DNA of 64,000 nt from Hofstenia miamia (lineage: Eukaryota > Xenacoelomorpha > Acoela), in contig SCFE01000038.1 of assembly GCA_004352715.1 (NCBI GenBank), positions 1,776,061-1,840,060 on the forward strand, in the 5' to 3' direction. Below, piece by piece: positions 12,149 through 24,707 of this stretch (position 1 is the first letter of the stretch; every line of letters starts with the position of its first letter). The translations under genes and the position numbers were made by a program. Below the pieces are notes generated by a model. That model worked only from the letters and a program-made list of their open reading frames with translations. It was not told the DNA's origin and did no database searches.

Positions 12149-12665
12149 GCAAAATCGCTTTCTAATATAGGTTTACATTTAAAAACTTTTAGAAAATATA
12201 TAAATTCTGTATTTGCCTTAGTGTTTGGGTTGGTCACGGGATGCCAGGATATCATAGAATGTATGTGGAAATAATATGAAATATAAAATTATTAAATACC
12301 TTATGATAAAATTATGAAATTTTTTCTATAAAATCAATATCGGAAAGCCGGGTTCAGGTTGAATATGCAAATTAGATGCATCATTGATTAAATATGCGTA
12401 GAGAAAGCTAAGAAATCGTTAATTATTTAAAAATTACTCATTAAATTAGTCTTAATCTAGGCGAAATCGTATTCTAATACGATTTTAGATCTAAAATTTT
12501 AGAAAATATATAAATTTTATATTTGCCAAGTATTTGGGTTGGCTCCGGGATGTCAGGATATCATAGAATATATGTAGAAATTATATGATATCACGAATTA
12601 TTCAATAAATTATTATACAATTGTGAGATTTTTCTTTTCAATCAATATCAGAATGCCGAGTAAAG
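12149..12665. repeat. Diverged tandem pair, about 310-bp period
   Basis: Two units (about 12149-12355 and 12461-12662) share in order: GC-AAATCG-TTCTAATA, TTTTAGAAAATATATAAATT, TTTGGGTTGG, GGGATG-CAGGATATCATAGAAT and ATCAATATC-GAA-GCCG. Substitutions and indels are frequent, so this is an old tandem duplication. No coding potential is visible. Confidence 0.75.
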
Positions 12666-13886
12666 ACTGAATATTTTAAACAGATACATATAATATATAA
12701 TACTACATACAATATGATGTATGTTGTACATACACGAGGCTTTACTTGTTACATAATATAAGAGTTTGGTAATTCATAATAGTGGTCTATTATGTAATAG
12801 TTTTGGTAGTAAATTTTTGTTGTAAAAGATGTTGAATTAAGCCCTCCAAGGTTGTTAACAGCCAGTAAATTTGAACAAAATCCATTAGATAATCGTTTAC
12901 TAAATTATTACACATGTGTTACCATATTCTTTGTGTCATTCTGCATTTCTATTGTTTCTATATAGATAAAAACAAAATACCTATATTATTGTAGTTATAT
13001 GAAAACAAATTGTTTACATTGCAATTTATGTTTTGTCCATGGTTGCACATTTAATTATGTTCATTTCACTGCTTAAAGTGCGCACATAGATTCATTACTT
13101 TCCAAGTAATAGTTAGACGTGTTTTATTAACTTCCAAATGTTTTTTTTCAAATGGATTAGATGTATTTTCTATTAACCAATTTGTGCAAACAAATAGGAA
13201 GAACAAAATCACGTATATTACTTTTATCAACTGAAAAAAGTGCATTTTTGTCAAAGGGAATCAACGTAAAATGGGTTTGGCAGAACTCTACTAATCATAT
13301 AGCGCGAATACATTAAAACGAAAAAAACTGAAATTTCCCGTAGGTATCTCATCAGGAGATCAAACAATGGGAATTGTGTTTAAATTTGAATGTTTATTTT
13401 TGGTAAAGAGCATTCTAGATTTCAAGGTAGAACTTTTGTATCAACTTATTAAAAATGAAATCCTGTAATCATGGTAGTTTAATTTTGTTTTGAATTTTTT
13501 AAATTGAATTGCCTTTTGTTTTAAGCCCTGCTTTGCTTTAAATAGGTAGTTCCCAAAGCTGCTGACATAAATTTTTTGTTATTCCAGTAGCAATTTCATC
13601 ATTGGTTGTTTTATTTTTTGTACTGCATCATCTATATTTATTTTGATAAATTTTAGAATAATAAAATTTTATATTTTGGTTTTTGAGCTATTAAATCAAA
13701 CAGCTACATATCTAAGTAGAAAATTATCAAATAAATCCCACAGTGTAGCATGGAATATATTAATAATTCATAATAAAACGGCATAGCTGCATCATTCCAA
13801 TAAAGCGGGAAATTCAAATAAATCTCACAGTGGAATTAGAGACCAATATATATATATTTAGCACAGATTGAATAAAATACAAGTGT
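12666..13886. other. No gene seen; short dispersed repeat motifs
   Basis: Mostly AT-rich DNA without a supported gene. The motif CAAATAAATCYCACAGTG occurs at about 13728 and 13816, and a similar form occurs near 9657. CACAGTG resembles a hAT terminus, which would fit the transposase remnant starting just to the right, but I could not define a matching opposite end. Confidence 0.4.
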
Positions 13887-15080
13887 TCAAACAGATAAAA
13901 CCACATTATTCCTACAATGAATATTTACAATATATCCTCTAAAACAAGAAGGTCGTTGACATGCGATAGATCCAGCTGTGTTCGCACGGTCAATTAAGGT
14001 GAGTCCAGTAGCACTAAATGACCGCTCTGATATCGATTCTGATCCTTGAATTGCAAGATAGAATCTTGCAATAGCAGCTGATTTACTAAAATGAGACTTA
14101 GCCCAAAAGTCTAGGATATCAAAATCACCATCCAAATCAAGGTTTTCAGCAGCAGTATAATAAGCAACCAATTCACCAACAGGAGTCTGGACTTTATCAT
14201 TATTATTAGCGTCACTGTCGTCATCATTATCATCTGAATCAAACAAAAATCTAAATTTGCGTTGTCTAGTAGGAATGGCTTAACTTGATGAAATTGATTA
14301 ATGATGTATTCTTCAACAAGTATTCTCTTCACTTCGTCATACACTTTTTCAAAAGATTGCAACAGAAATATTATTGAGCTTCAGCGCGTGGGAACCAATT
14401 GTTTAAGTAAGGTTGATAACAATATATTTTGACCAGACCTCTTAATAAACAGCAATCTTTTTGACGGCATCAATGTGAACAGTCAAAGTTGTCGGAGAGA
14501 TATTCAATGCATAACCTACAGCTAGATTCAGGTCATAACATGCGCAAGAAATTCTATCAAAATAATTACTGACTGCAGCAATTAATTTCGCATGATTGTT
14601 GATGGTAATGACATGTTTCGCTTCAGTAGGTTTCGTAATATCAATACAATTTTTAACAAGATCTTTTTCAATATTATAACTATGAAGTGTATCCTCCTGA
14701 TATTGAGCTACACATAAAGTTCCAACAATTATCTTATTTGCAGTAAATCAATGAAAAAATAACGGCTGGATAACCTTTCTGCTTATGTGGAAAATTCCAG
14801 TGATCTGTTGCAAAATAAATACGACAAAGAAAAGATGAAACTGATTCAAACTGATTACCAAAAAGTACTATAATTTGATCAGCTTTTTCCCAATACATCG
14901 ATGGCAACACTCTATGGAACAAATTGGTTGGATCAAGAAATATATCGTTTGCTTCAACTTTGCCAAACCTTGCTCCCATATTGATAATTCTTGTGCAACA
15001 TTTATTAATCCATCGCCTTTGACCATAGTGAATGGCCGGTTATCAGTAGCAGACATTTTAACAATTGCAGGTTGAGTGTC
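13887..15080 (-). pseudogene. hAT-superfamily transposase, decayed
   Basis: Read leftward, the order of motifs is that of a hAT transposase. The N-terminal segment around 15056-14940 contains NRPFTMVKGDGLINVAQEL and MGARFGKVEANDIFLDPT. The DDE-core entry TDHW lies near 14800. Middle segments contain NHAKLIAAVSNYF (about 14590-14555) and CACYDLNLAVGYALNISP (about 14550-14500). The C-terminal dimerisation domain at 14246-13950 contains ILDFWAKSHF, ARFYLAI and SERSFSATGLTLIDR. An acidic Asp-rich stretch precedes the dimerisation domain. At least three frameshifts and several stops break the frame, so no active protein can be made. The GC-rich sequence at 15240-15310 (GGTCCCG repeated) probably belongs to the 5' terminal region of the element. 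Confidence 0.85.
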
Positions 15081-15574
15081 TCTTTAGCTAAGTCATTAAT
15101 ATCACATTTCAGAGCCATAAATACATGCAGTTTGAGGTGGTCAACGGTGTTGGTTTTCTAAGATTAATCTTCGTAAAAAATTTTAGCACAAGTATTATTA
15201 TAAAACAAAATTTTAGATCGATGGGTAAATAACCAAATTGGTCACGTCGGAAATTCTAATTTTGGTCGCGGTCCCGTCCCGTGTTTTTTTTTGGTCCCGG
15301 TCCGACAAGACACTAAGTGGAGTATATTAACAATTCATAATATAATCACGGAGGCAATTTAATTTTTAGGTATTTTATTAATAATTTCAATTCATATTAT
15401 TTTTCATCGAAAGTAATAAAAATGTTTAAAGAAAATTTCAATTCTCAAAATTTAGAAAATTTTAAAACTATATCAGCTAGAAAATCAGTGTTTAAAGGTT
15501 AAGCTAGTGCTGTTTAAGTAGCAGGGGTGCACAATATGATATGGCAATATTGTGGTAGCTTTAAATCCCATTAT
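15081..15574. other. Probable hAT terminal region and unassigned DNA
   Basis: Between 15240 and 15310 three GGTC-CCG-type motifs are clustered. The same style of motif (GACCGGGACCC) occurs beside the other hAT-like remnant near 32950, supporting a terminal or subterminal hAT region. The rest holds nothing recognisable. Confidence 0.4.
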
Positions 15575-16745
15575 TGAAATGGTGATTATGCTCGCACTAA
15601 ATAATTGCAATAATAGCTATTATGGAAAAATAGGGGGATATATGATAAATTTACAAAAGCATTAAATCTAAATTTGAATTGTTAAAGAACCTAAGTTAAT
15701 TTCTATTTGGATTTCGAAAAAATTCCCCAACATAGCTCGGATAATACTGAATAGGTGCTCCGCCGTGAGTTGGAAACCCATTACCAGTCAGCTGGAACAT
15801 GTAATTACCTACCGGCATGGTGCTTAAAAAATTCCAAATAGTCAAAATTTTAATTGGCCAACACTAAGCAAAAATGTTTTTTTAACTGGCAAGAAGAGAA
15901 TATTTTAGTTAGTTTGGTAGAAAATACTAAAAAATTGCAATTGAAAAATAATTGCATTTATCCATCAGCAATCTCATAAATTTTCTAAAAATGAAAATTT
16001 CTCCTTTTTGCAAACACCCAAAATTGTATAAAGAATTTTTTAAAGAATGTATAATATTGTGATGTAAACCAAAAAGCAAACTTTGTCAACTCATTTCTAT
16101 TTCTAGTTACATGACTGACAAATGGTTGTGATTGGTACTAACTTGTTAAGAAATNTGAAATGGTGATTATGCTCGCACTAAATAATGGCAATAATAGCTA
16201 TTATGGAAAAATAGGGGGATATATGATAAATTCACAAAAAAGCATTAAATCTAAATTTGAATTGTTAAAGAACCTAAGTTAAAAGTTTTAATTTCTATTT
16301 TGATTTCGAAAAAATTCCCCAACATAGCTCGGATAATACTGAATAGGTGCTCCGCCGTGATTTTGAAACCCATTACCAGTCAGCTGGAGCATGTAATTAC
16401 CTACCGGTATGGTGCATAAAAAATTCCAAATAGTCAAAATTTTAATTGGCCAACACTAAGGAAAAATTTTTTTTAACTGGCAAGAAGAGAATATTTTAGT
16501 TAGTTTGGTAGAAAATACTAAAAAATTGCAATTGAAAAATAATTGCATTTATCCATCAGCAATCTCATAAATTTTCTAAAAATGAAAATTTCTCCTTTTT
16601 GCAAACACCCAAAATTGTATAAAGAATTTTTTAAAGAATGTATAATCTTGTGATGTAAACCAAAAAGCAAACTTTGTCAACTCATTTCTATTTCTAGTTA
16701 CATGACTGACAAATGGTTGTGATTGGTACTAACTTGTTAAGAAAT
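15575..16745. repeat. About 580-bp direct duplication split by n (16155)
   Basis: Bases 15575-16154 and 16156-16745 match with scattered substitutions and small indels (for example AATTGCAATAATAG against AATGGCAATAATAG). The two are therefore different alleles or copies placed next to each other by the scaffolder. No gene is visible. Landmarks in each copy are GCTCCGCCGTGA and CCAGTCAGCTGGA. Confidence 0.85.
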
Positions 16746-18700
16746 AAATAATTTTACTATATAAAGATCAAACATAAAAATTGATTGATATCAATTTTAG
16801 TATATAGCAGAAATGTTTGTGTCACGATCGAATTTAAATGGTCATTCTAGGGAATCCCAAATTTATAAAAAAATAAAAAATAGAAGAGAAACCCATATAA
16901 TAACGGCTGTTTATTTGTATCAAATGTTAAGAGATTCATGTTAAACAGCTTTTTACCAATATATTGCATAAGCAAACAATTACATAATTTTCTGCAAGCA
17001 ATTACGTTTTGCGTGAAGACCAGATTCCTTCCACTCATAAGCAGGGAAAGAAATTACGTAATCAATCTGTGTTCTGTGTGAGCAAAGTGCAATGAGTGGA
17101 TGATCAATAATGTAAAATTTGGGGTGTGTTTTTACAGTTAAAATACATGATGTGGGAATAACATTATGGGAAAATTATTGTAAAATGTGGAACCTGTACA
17201 GTCGCGTTTTATGAACTAATATATCAACAATTCAAAGGGTTCTGAAACTCTCAAAAATGACTAGACTCAATGTTAGTTAGTCCCAGAAACAGAAGCACTA
17301 CTATTATAAGAATTACAAATTACTGGATGATATTTCAGATGGTAGCAGAGTGTATGTAAAGAACTACAGCTGGGCACCAGCCAGCTGAGTTACAGCCACC
17401 AACAATTTTTTAGGTCAGCCAGCTGCCAGAAAATTTAGGCTGCTATTCTGATTGAAAACTAAAACTATATCAAAACAGCGAAATTTGTCATAAAAAGGAA
17501 ACAGCATTTAATGTCTATGATGTGCTAGCGACGTTTAGTTTTCCCCACCCCCCTATTTTGATCCATTTTTATTACATTTTATTATGTTTGTTATTACATT
17601 AAATGTGTTGTAGTTTTTTTGTAGTTTTTCTTACTGATTACATATAAACACATGATGAACCTTTCTTCCAGATAGACAGAATATTATACAGTCTAATCCA
17701 GCTCTATAGATGTCACTAAGCAGGCTGCACTGCCACCCACCTTATCAGGGCTGCACTGCCAATAGTAGTAGAGTAGCACCCAGCTCTATAAAGTACCTGA
17801 TCTCATATGCCAGTGTAATTTGGAAAGGGAAATTTGAACCATGATCCTATGCCATGAAATAACATACATCGATTTTGGGAAAATAAGGTTCCACATAACA
17901 ATTTGGAAAACTACTATGAGTCAGACAATAAAGATGATGAGAAGAATGAGAAAGAAAACTCTACCATTGTGTCAACTCCCTACTCCATCTTGTACAATGA
18001 AATAGATCAAGAAGATAGTCAAAACGAGGAAGACTGTATACAGGACAAACACCTGGCAAGAATATGACAAAATAATGAAATATTTAGAAATGTTGCAAGC
18101 ATTGGAGATTACAGACTCTGAAGCAGACTGCAAAATTTCTTAAGAAGAGGAGATTTAATGTGTTATGGCACAAGCCACCAGTAACAGAGAGCAGAAATGC
18201 ATTGGTACAATAATGCGACTTTAGAAAACAACAAATGGGCGCCCTGCCTCCTACACATCATAAATGCAGTGTTAATTTTAGCATGACAACACATTATTCT
18301 TGTGACTTGAATAAATTGTTTTTTTGTTTTATTACATTGCAATCTTTACAGAACCAAGAACCACCTTCCATAAATGATGGCCATTTTATAATCTTAGCTA
18401 TGGTATGGTATGGCAATTATCCCATAGCCCATTATTGATTTACAAACCTAGCAAGTAATGCATAGTTGAATTAACTCCTTTAGAAATGAACTGCTTATTC
18501 AGTGTTCAATCAGAATTTTACCACTATTCTACATGAAACAAAAATTCAGTGGTTCCAATTTTTACTTATACCCTATTTTTTGAACAAAACATAAAACATG
18601 TAATACATCCTAATAAGGGACTCTTTTTTAGAAATGGCATGCATTGTTAAATGTATAACAGTAGACTCTTCCAATTTGATATTCTTGGTAATATCTATTA
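16746..18700. repeat. Dispersed repeat family, non-coding
   Basis: Two parts of this stretch recur elsewhere: 16756-17028 matches 31857-32121, and 17466-17870 matches 32452-32866, each with a few differences. GC-richer tracts such as GGTCAGCCAGCTGCC (about 17414) resemble the CGGCTGACC / CGGCTGTAACCGG tract at 32872-32915, beside a hAT-like coding scrap. The stretch is probably a non-autonomous or decayed hAT-related element. A rightward frame through about 17900-18060 is rich in Glu, Asp and Lys but broken and unrecognised. Confidence 0.55.
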
Positions 18701-18721
18701 AAAAGCACTGTGTGTGTTTTT

Positions 18722-21480
18722 CTAAAGAATATCTGATAACCAAAAAACTTGACAAGGCTGTAAATTAAGATCATCAGAGTTTTTAAATTCTGTATCAAAT
18801 TTCCTACCCTTAATAATATTGCTGTCATCAGTACTGTGTATCAAGATACTATTTAGTTCAGTGTAATTCCAAAATAGATCAATTGTGTCATAATATACAT
18901 TATTTAAGAATATAAACATTTCTTCTTTTACATAATTGTGCAGATGCAATACACCAAATTTACTAATTTGAAGATAAACATCATGTACATCACTATATGT
19001 TTTACAAACTACTGCAAATCTTATTGATTTCAGAGGCCATGATGGATTAATTAAAGTAAATAAAGTAAAGCTCCTAGAAGAAATCTCATCAGTTCTAAAA
19101 ATATATTTACCTCTAAAATTTAGAAAGGTATTAATTTTGGTATAGAACACATTATTTTTAGTATTCATGTGGCATATTATAATGATTTTTAGATAAGATA
19201 CAAATTTTGGAAATATAACATAAATATAATCATTTTCTATGGAAATTTAAAAAAAACCTTTATCACTATAAGTAGAAAAAGCTAAGGCTTGTTCATGACA
19301 TTCAGTTTTAAAAAAATGGTTCTTATAAGCAGTTTTAGGTGTTTCCAAAGTTTTTTATCAAACCAAGAAACCATATTTTTTCAGAAAATTGTTTTTCCAC
19401 TTTCACTTCTAAAATGTAGTGCAATATTTCTTACAAAATTGTCTTGTAAATTTGAATAGAAGTTATGTATAGACTCAATGCTACATGATTGAGAGGTAGA
19501 TTTATTAAACATTTGCAAAATCTTGTTTACTTTGTTTGCAAGTCATTTTTCTTCATGATTCCTATTTGTTATTTGTTTATAGTGTTGCTTCTTTCTTCAC
19601 CTTTATAAATATTTACAATATTCTTGTTGTGTATATTAAATTTCTATTGTAAAAATTATTCCTTGATATATATATATATATAGCTTATTATTTTCAATTT
19701 GATATATTTTGTATTTTATGAGTATCCATTTCAAGATTATTAGTATAACCCATTTAATAAGAATGTGTGATTTCAGGTACTCTACTATTATTGAATCCAA
19801 TTTATATAATGACATAGGAAAATCACTAAAATTCCTATTGTATATACTATCACTTATCAGAGAATAATGAATCAAAATGTATCAATTTTGTAATGTTTGT
19901 AAGATGATTTAAAACAGTTCTCTTTCCTAAGATTATTGGATGGTTTTCATTTAAGATCTTAGAACCTAGTAGATCACCAAATTCTTTATCATATTTTAAC
20001 TAATTTTAGACTCTAATGAAACTAATATCTAATTATCTATCTCATTAATAATGATATCAACATGCTTCTATTGATCTACCTCCATTTGCTACAATTTCAT
20101 TGTTTATATATGTGTAGATATCTTTGTACTGACAAATACCATACTTCTCTCTAAGTAATAGTATTTAGAGTATTTAACTTTGTTATTCTCATACTATTCA
20201 GAAATATTGTACAAGGAGTATCACATATTTATTTGATCTAAGCAAATGTAATGTGGCTTTGTGGGTAATTTTTTGGGATTTACAAATTGTACTTTGAAAT
20301 CAGAAGGCTTTTATATAACATTTTCAGATTTAAAATTTAGAAGCAGGGGAATTTCAGTCACATCTATAAAAAATTTTTGAAAAAAATTCTAAACCTTTCT
20401 TTGTTAACCTAATCAATTTTGTAATTTTTGTAAAACCTTTTAACATCTTCTTAAGTTACAGCCTTTAATCTAAATAATTTATCAATTAACTGAACAATTT
20501 CATTATAAATTGGAGCACTGACATTTTATTTCTACACATAAATATCATTCCCAGCATTCTTAGAAGAAGAAAGTAAATCTAAATGATCCATTAATTGTGA
20601 AAGATTATTATAGTAGAATGATCTTTTTAACTTTTTGATTTTTGATTCTTGTGAATATATGTAACTCCAGCAAGTTCTATAAGATGCCTAAATAATCTCC
20701 TAGACTTTTCAGTGTATTTATCTTGTTTTTTATTATATTGTTTTGTTAAGAGATCTATGAAAGGTTGATCAAATGCTTCAGAAATAACTGGTTTTCTGCA
20801 TGGCATATCATTTTGATCTACATAGTAAGCATCCAAAATATATTCTCTATATAATTTATCCATATCTATGAATGTGAGTCCAAACATGTTGTCATGAACT
20901 TTAAAGAGGAAGTTCTTTCCCCCACAGGCAATACAATTACCCTTGAAGAGAGTGACTTCATTTCCCTGCAGAAAGCTTTGTTTCCCTTGAATAGGAAACT
21001 CTTTTTCTTTTTTTTCTTAAGTTCCTTTCCTGGAATATTTCCATCATTAGATGTATTTACATCAACTACTTGAGTGTTTTCTTTTATAAATTTTATAAAA
21101 TTTTTATATTTATTTAATTTGTTTCTATCATTTTCTATTTTATGATATTTGTCATTGTTTTCATTATATTTTATAACAACTTCATTATATTCATCAATAA
21201 TTTCATCATAATGTGCTTGTTCATCACCTGTTAATTTTGTTTAATCCTTTTCTTAATCAACTTTACCTATTTCAGCTTTTAACTATTAGTTTTTTTTTAA
21301 TATTTAATTTGCTGTGTTTAAACTTTTCTTTATTTTACCATTTTTATTTATAATAGCATATACTTTCATTTTGCTTGTTAATGAAGTCACAATTTTGTTA
21401 CAAAATCTTTTTTTCATGCTTACTGATTTCATCTTTTAGATTTACAAGTTTTCTACATGCATCATAATTCATTTTTATAT
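18722..21480 (-). pseudogene. Decayed Polinton left-arm genes, products unassigned
   Basis: A leftward array of broken frames lies immediately beyond the ATPase remnant. Open pieces are 20887-20627 (86 codons, beginning MFGLTFIDMDKLYREYIL), whose frame extends rightward to about 21003 through a CIACGGKNF stretch, and 19168-18722 (148 codons, containing INPSWPLKSIRFAVVCKTY and FIFLNNVYYDTIDLFWNYT). The start of the array near 21480 reads as a Lys/Glu-rich coiled coil (NLKDEISKHEKKI). By position these could be the capsid or other structural genes that Polintons carry beside the ATPase. I cannot recognise the double-jelly-roll, penton or protease signatures, so this assignment is inference from context only. 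Confidence 0.4.
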
Positions 21481-21746
21481 ACTTAGTTTAGAAAATTATT
21501 TTTTGATCCATGTTTTTTGAAATACAGAACCTGTTGTTCCTTTGCTCCCACATTGTAAGACATGTTACCTTGCATACATTAAAATACAGGATACTTTTCT
21601 ATAAGTATATTGCCATTAAAAAGTTTCATTATAGTTTTTATGTACTGTCTTCTTTTCCTTTTTTCCAAAAAGAAAGTCATATTTGCACAATTCTTCAAAG
21701 AGGTCTGGATTGAAGAATTATCTTTAGCAATTGAAATTTAGTCATA

Positions 21747-22196
21747 ATTATAAACAGGAGTATTTAGAACTATTTGTAAAAATTTTTCCTTATTTTTGGA
21801 ACATATAATAAGATTGTGAAATATATATTGTTGATATGTTATGATGATCATCAGTGAAATGATATCTGATTTTATTCTGTGTTTTTGGAACAATTGCAAA
21901 GTCATCAAAGATAACTATTTTGCTGTTGGTGGAACTAAGGCAACCAAAGTTTCCTGTGAAGGGAATGTATTCTTTAGTGTTTTTAATAATTCTTATGGTA
22001 ATATTTCTACAACATTACAAATTAATTGATTTGATGTTCTTTTAATTATTTCCCTTAGATTTTCTATTTTCTCCTGAAGACAATTTGAAGTATAGATGTA
22101 AAATTTATAATAACATATAAAAGATCTTAAAATCATTTCCATTAATAAATTTGTTTTTCCACATCCTGATTTTCCACATAAAAGCATTTAAAGTCT
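21747..22196 (-). pseudogene. Polinton packaging-type ATPase (FtsK/HerA, A32-like), copy 1
   Basis: The leftward frame from 22187 opens with MLLCGKSGCGKTNLLMEMI, a perfect Walker A (P-loop). After about 64 codons the frame is broken. In another frame, around 21935-21900, IVIFDDF gives the Walker B acidic pair, followed by HNISTIYISQSYY, which matches the sensor region after Walker B in Polinton ATPases (known family pattern, Ser-Gln-Ser-Tyr). In Polintons this enzyme is thought to drive DNA packaging into capsids. At least one frameshift separates the halves. The gene is divergent from the PLA2/integrase genes, with about 340 bases between them that presumably held two promoters. Confidence 0.8.
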
Positions 22197-22541
22197 CTTG
22201 ATAAGAAATCTACTAGTGATTTGTTGTTTTATAATTTTGGAGTTTCATAATTGACAATCTTCATTAAATATATAAGTAAAAATAAAATATTTTCTGAAGG
22301 TCATGAAATTACCCTTAAGGAAAAAAGAAAATTTTTTCTTTCTTATTGTATAAAGATGCCAACAAATTTAACTTAATAATTTAAACAAAAGCCACTAACA
22401 GGTTCTATTACAGATTAAGAAAACAACTTAAAACAAAAAATGGAAAAAATATGCTAAAATAAATTTTTAGCAATTAAGAAGTAATAAAACATTACTTGTG
22501 AAAGGGTAGAGGAGCAAAATTGGAACCAAAATTTCCTCCTT

Positions 22542-22866
22542 GATATTCATAAAGTAATTGGCTACCTTCCAAAACCAAAAGTTGGTTTCACCCTTACAAA
22601 TTATAAATATGCTGAATCATATAATCCTTTACAGAAACCATTGGGAAACAATCTGCAGCCATGCAACCAAATTGATACTGTTTCTAGAGAACATGATAAA
22701 TATAATGGCAAAGCTTAAGGAGGCATTGTTTCTAAAAAAACTGTGATAAGCAAATGTTGAAAAATTTAAGAAATATTAAACCTAAAATATTTGATAATGT
22801 GCTTGTTTCTAATGTAATAGGTACAAAACATATTTTAGGCTTGGGACTGAAGGAAAAAAAGAATTA
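22542..22866 (+). pseudogene. Parvovirus-type PLA2-like domain of Polinton, copy 1
   Basis: Read rightward, 22542-22711 contains YLPKPKVGFTLTNYKYAESY followed by NPLQKPLGNN and QIDTVSREHDKYNG. This has the layout of the secreted-phospholipase-like domain found in parvovirus capsids and in many Polintons: a Y-x-G-P-x-N-P-L-like loop, then N-x2-D and an HD-x-Y helix. After a frameshift, CDKQMLKNLRNIKPKIFDN and TKHILGLGLK continue the usual downstream segment to about 22866. The calcium-loop glycine is changed (AESYNP where G-P is usual) and one base is lost at the HD site, so no active enzyme is expected. The segment lies directly in front of the integrase, as in other invertebrate Polintons. 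Confidence 0.65.
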
Positions 22867-23586
22867 GGCTTAAGGGTTTAAGTGCTAAACCATCAGAGAA
22901 CAAAGTTCCCTCTTCCTCATTAACTTTAGCTAATGAACTTCATAAACCTATTAAAAGAGATTTCATATGACTTGTGATTGTAAATCATATAGATGAAATT
23001 TGGTGTGTTGATTTATTTAATATGCAAAAATTAAGCAGATGGAATAAGTGTTGTAAATATTTGTTGATGGTTGTAGATGCATTTCAAATGTTGGATGGAT
23101 TATTCTTCTAAAATATAAAACTAAACCTAATGTTAGAGATGTATTAAAATCAGTTTTTTAGGCCACAAATTACCCATGGGCAATGCAATTACTCTTAAGA
23201 ATGAGAGAATTCTAACATTTCTATGCATTGATAAAGGAAAGACGTTTTATAACGAACATGTTCATTAACTTCTTGATAAACATAGCATAAAGATGTACTC
23301 ATCAGAAAATCTGGAAAAAAATTCATTTTTGAAAGATTAATTAGGGCAATTAAAAACAAAATGAAGACAGAATTTACAAAGCAGAAACATGAACAATATA
23401 ATTCCTATAATTTTAAATGAATACAATAATATAAAACATGGCTCTATAAAAACTCCAATTGAAGCTTCTAAAAAGAAGCATGAAGATGAAGTTTACAGCA
23501 ATTTGTATAATGTACAGGTAAAGAAGTTTTGCTTTTGCCTAGAGCTATTTTTCAAATTTAGAATTAGTAAGTTCAAAGGAACTTTT
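22867..23586 (+). pseudogene. Polinton DDE integrase (retroviral type), copy 1
   Basis: Motifs in order are LANELHKPIKRDF (about 22925), the first catalytic Asp at 23010 in IDEIWCVDLFNMQKLSRWNK, YLLMVVDAF, the second Asp at 23230 in IDKGKTFYN, the catalytic Glu at 23331 seen in a shifted frame (ERLIRAIKNKM), and the C-terminal helix IIPIILNEYNNIKHGSIKTP at 23389-23460 with PIEASKKKHEDEVYSNLYN after it. Retroviral-type integrases insert the linear Polinton into target DNA. At least four frame breaks are present. The copy is cut off by the single n at 23587. Confidence 0.85.
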
Positions 23587-23587
23587 N

Positions 23588-24037
23588 ATTATAAACAGGA
23601 GTATTTAGAACTATTTGTAAAAATTTTTCCTTATTTTTGGAACATATAATAAGATTGTGAAATATATATTGTTGATATGTTATGATGATCATCAGTGAAA
23701 TGATATCTGATTTTATTCTGTGTTTTTGGAACAATTGCAAAGTCATCAAAGATAACTATTTTGCTGTTGGTGGAACTAAGGCAACCAAAGTTTCCTGTGA
23801 AGGGAATGTATTCTTTAGTGTTTTTAATAATTCTTATGGTAATATTTCTACAACATTACAAATTAATTGATTTGATGTTCTTTTAATTATTTCCCTTAGA
23901 TTTTCTATTTTCTCCTGAAGACAATTTGAAGTATAGATGTAAAATTTATAATAACATATAAAAGATCTTAAAATCATTTCCATTAATAAATTTGTTTTTC
24001 CACATCCTGATTTTCCACATAAAAGCATTTAAAGTCT
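23588..24037 (-). pseudogene. Polinton packaging-type ATPase, copy 2
   Basis: Second copy of the 21747-22196 remnant with the same P-loop (frame from 24028), the same frameshift and the same Walker B / SQSYY block in another frame. The shared lesions show that both copies descend from one already broken gene. Confidence 0.8.
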
Positions 24038-24382
24038 CTTGATAAGAAATCTACTAGTGATTTGTTGTTTTATAATTTTGGAGTTTCATAATTGACAATC
24101 TTCATTAAATATATAAGTAAAAATAAAATATTTTCTGAAGGTCATGAAATTACCCTTAAGGAAAAAAGAAAATTTTTTCTTTCTTATTGTATAAAGATGC
24201 CAACAAATTTAACTTAATAATTTAAACAAAAGCCACTAACAGGTTCTATTACAGATTAAGAAAACAACTTAAAACAAAAAATGGAAAAAATATGCTAAAA
24301 TAAATTTTTAGCAATTAAGAAGTAATAAAACATTACTTGTGAAAGGGTAGAGGAGCAAAATTGGAACCAAAATTTCCTCCTT

Positions 24383-24707
24383 GATATTCATAAAGTAATT
24401 GGCTACCTTCCAAAACCAAAAGTTGGTTTCACCCTTACAAATTATAAATATGCTGAATCATATAATCCTTTACAGAAACCATTGGGAAACAATCTGCAGC
24501 CATGCAACCAAATTGATACTGTTTCTAGAGAACATGATAAATATAATGGCAAAGCTTAAGGAGGCATTGTTTCTAAAAAAACTGTGATAAGCAAATGTTG
24601 AAAAATTTAAGAAATATTAAACCTAAAATATTTGATAATGTGCTTGTTTCTAATGTAATAGGTACAAAACATATTTTAGGCTTGGGACTGAAGGAAAAAA
24701 AGACTTA
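24383..24707 (+). pseudogene. Parvovirus-type PLA2-like domain, copy 2
   Basis: Same sequence and same lesions as 22542-22866. It differs by at most a substitution near its 3' end (GACTTAGG). Confidence 0.65.
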
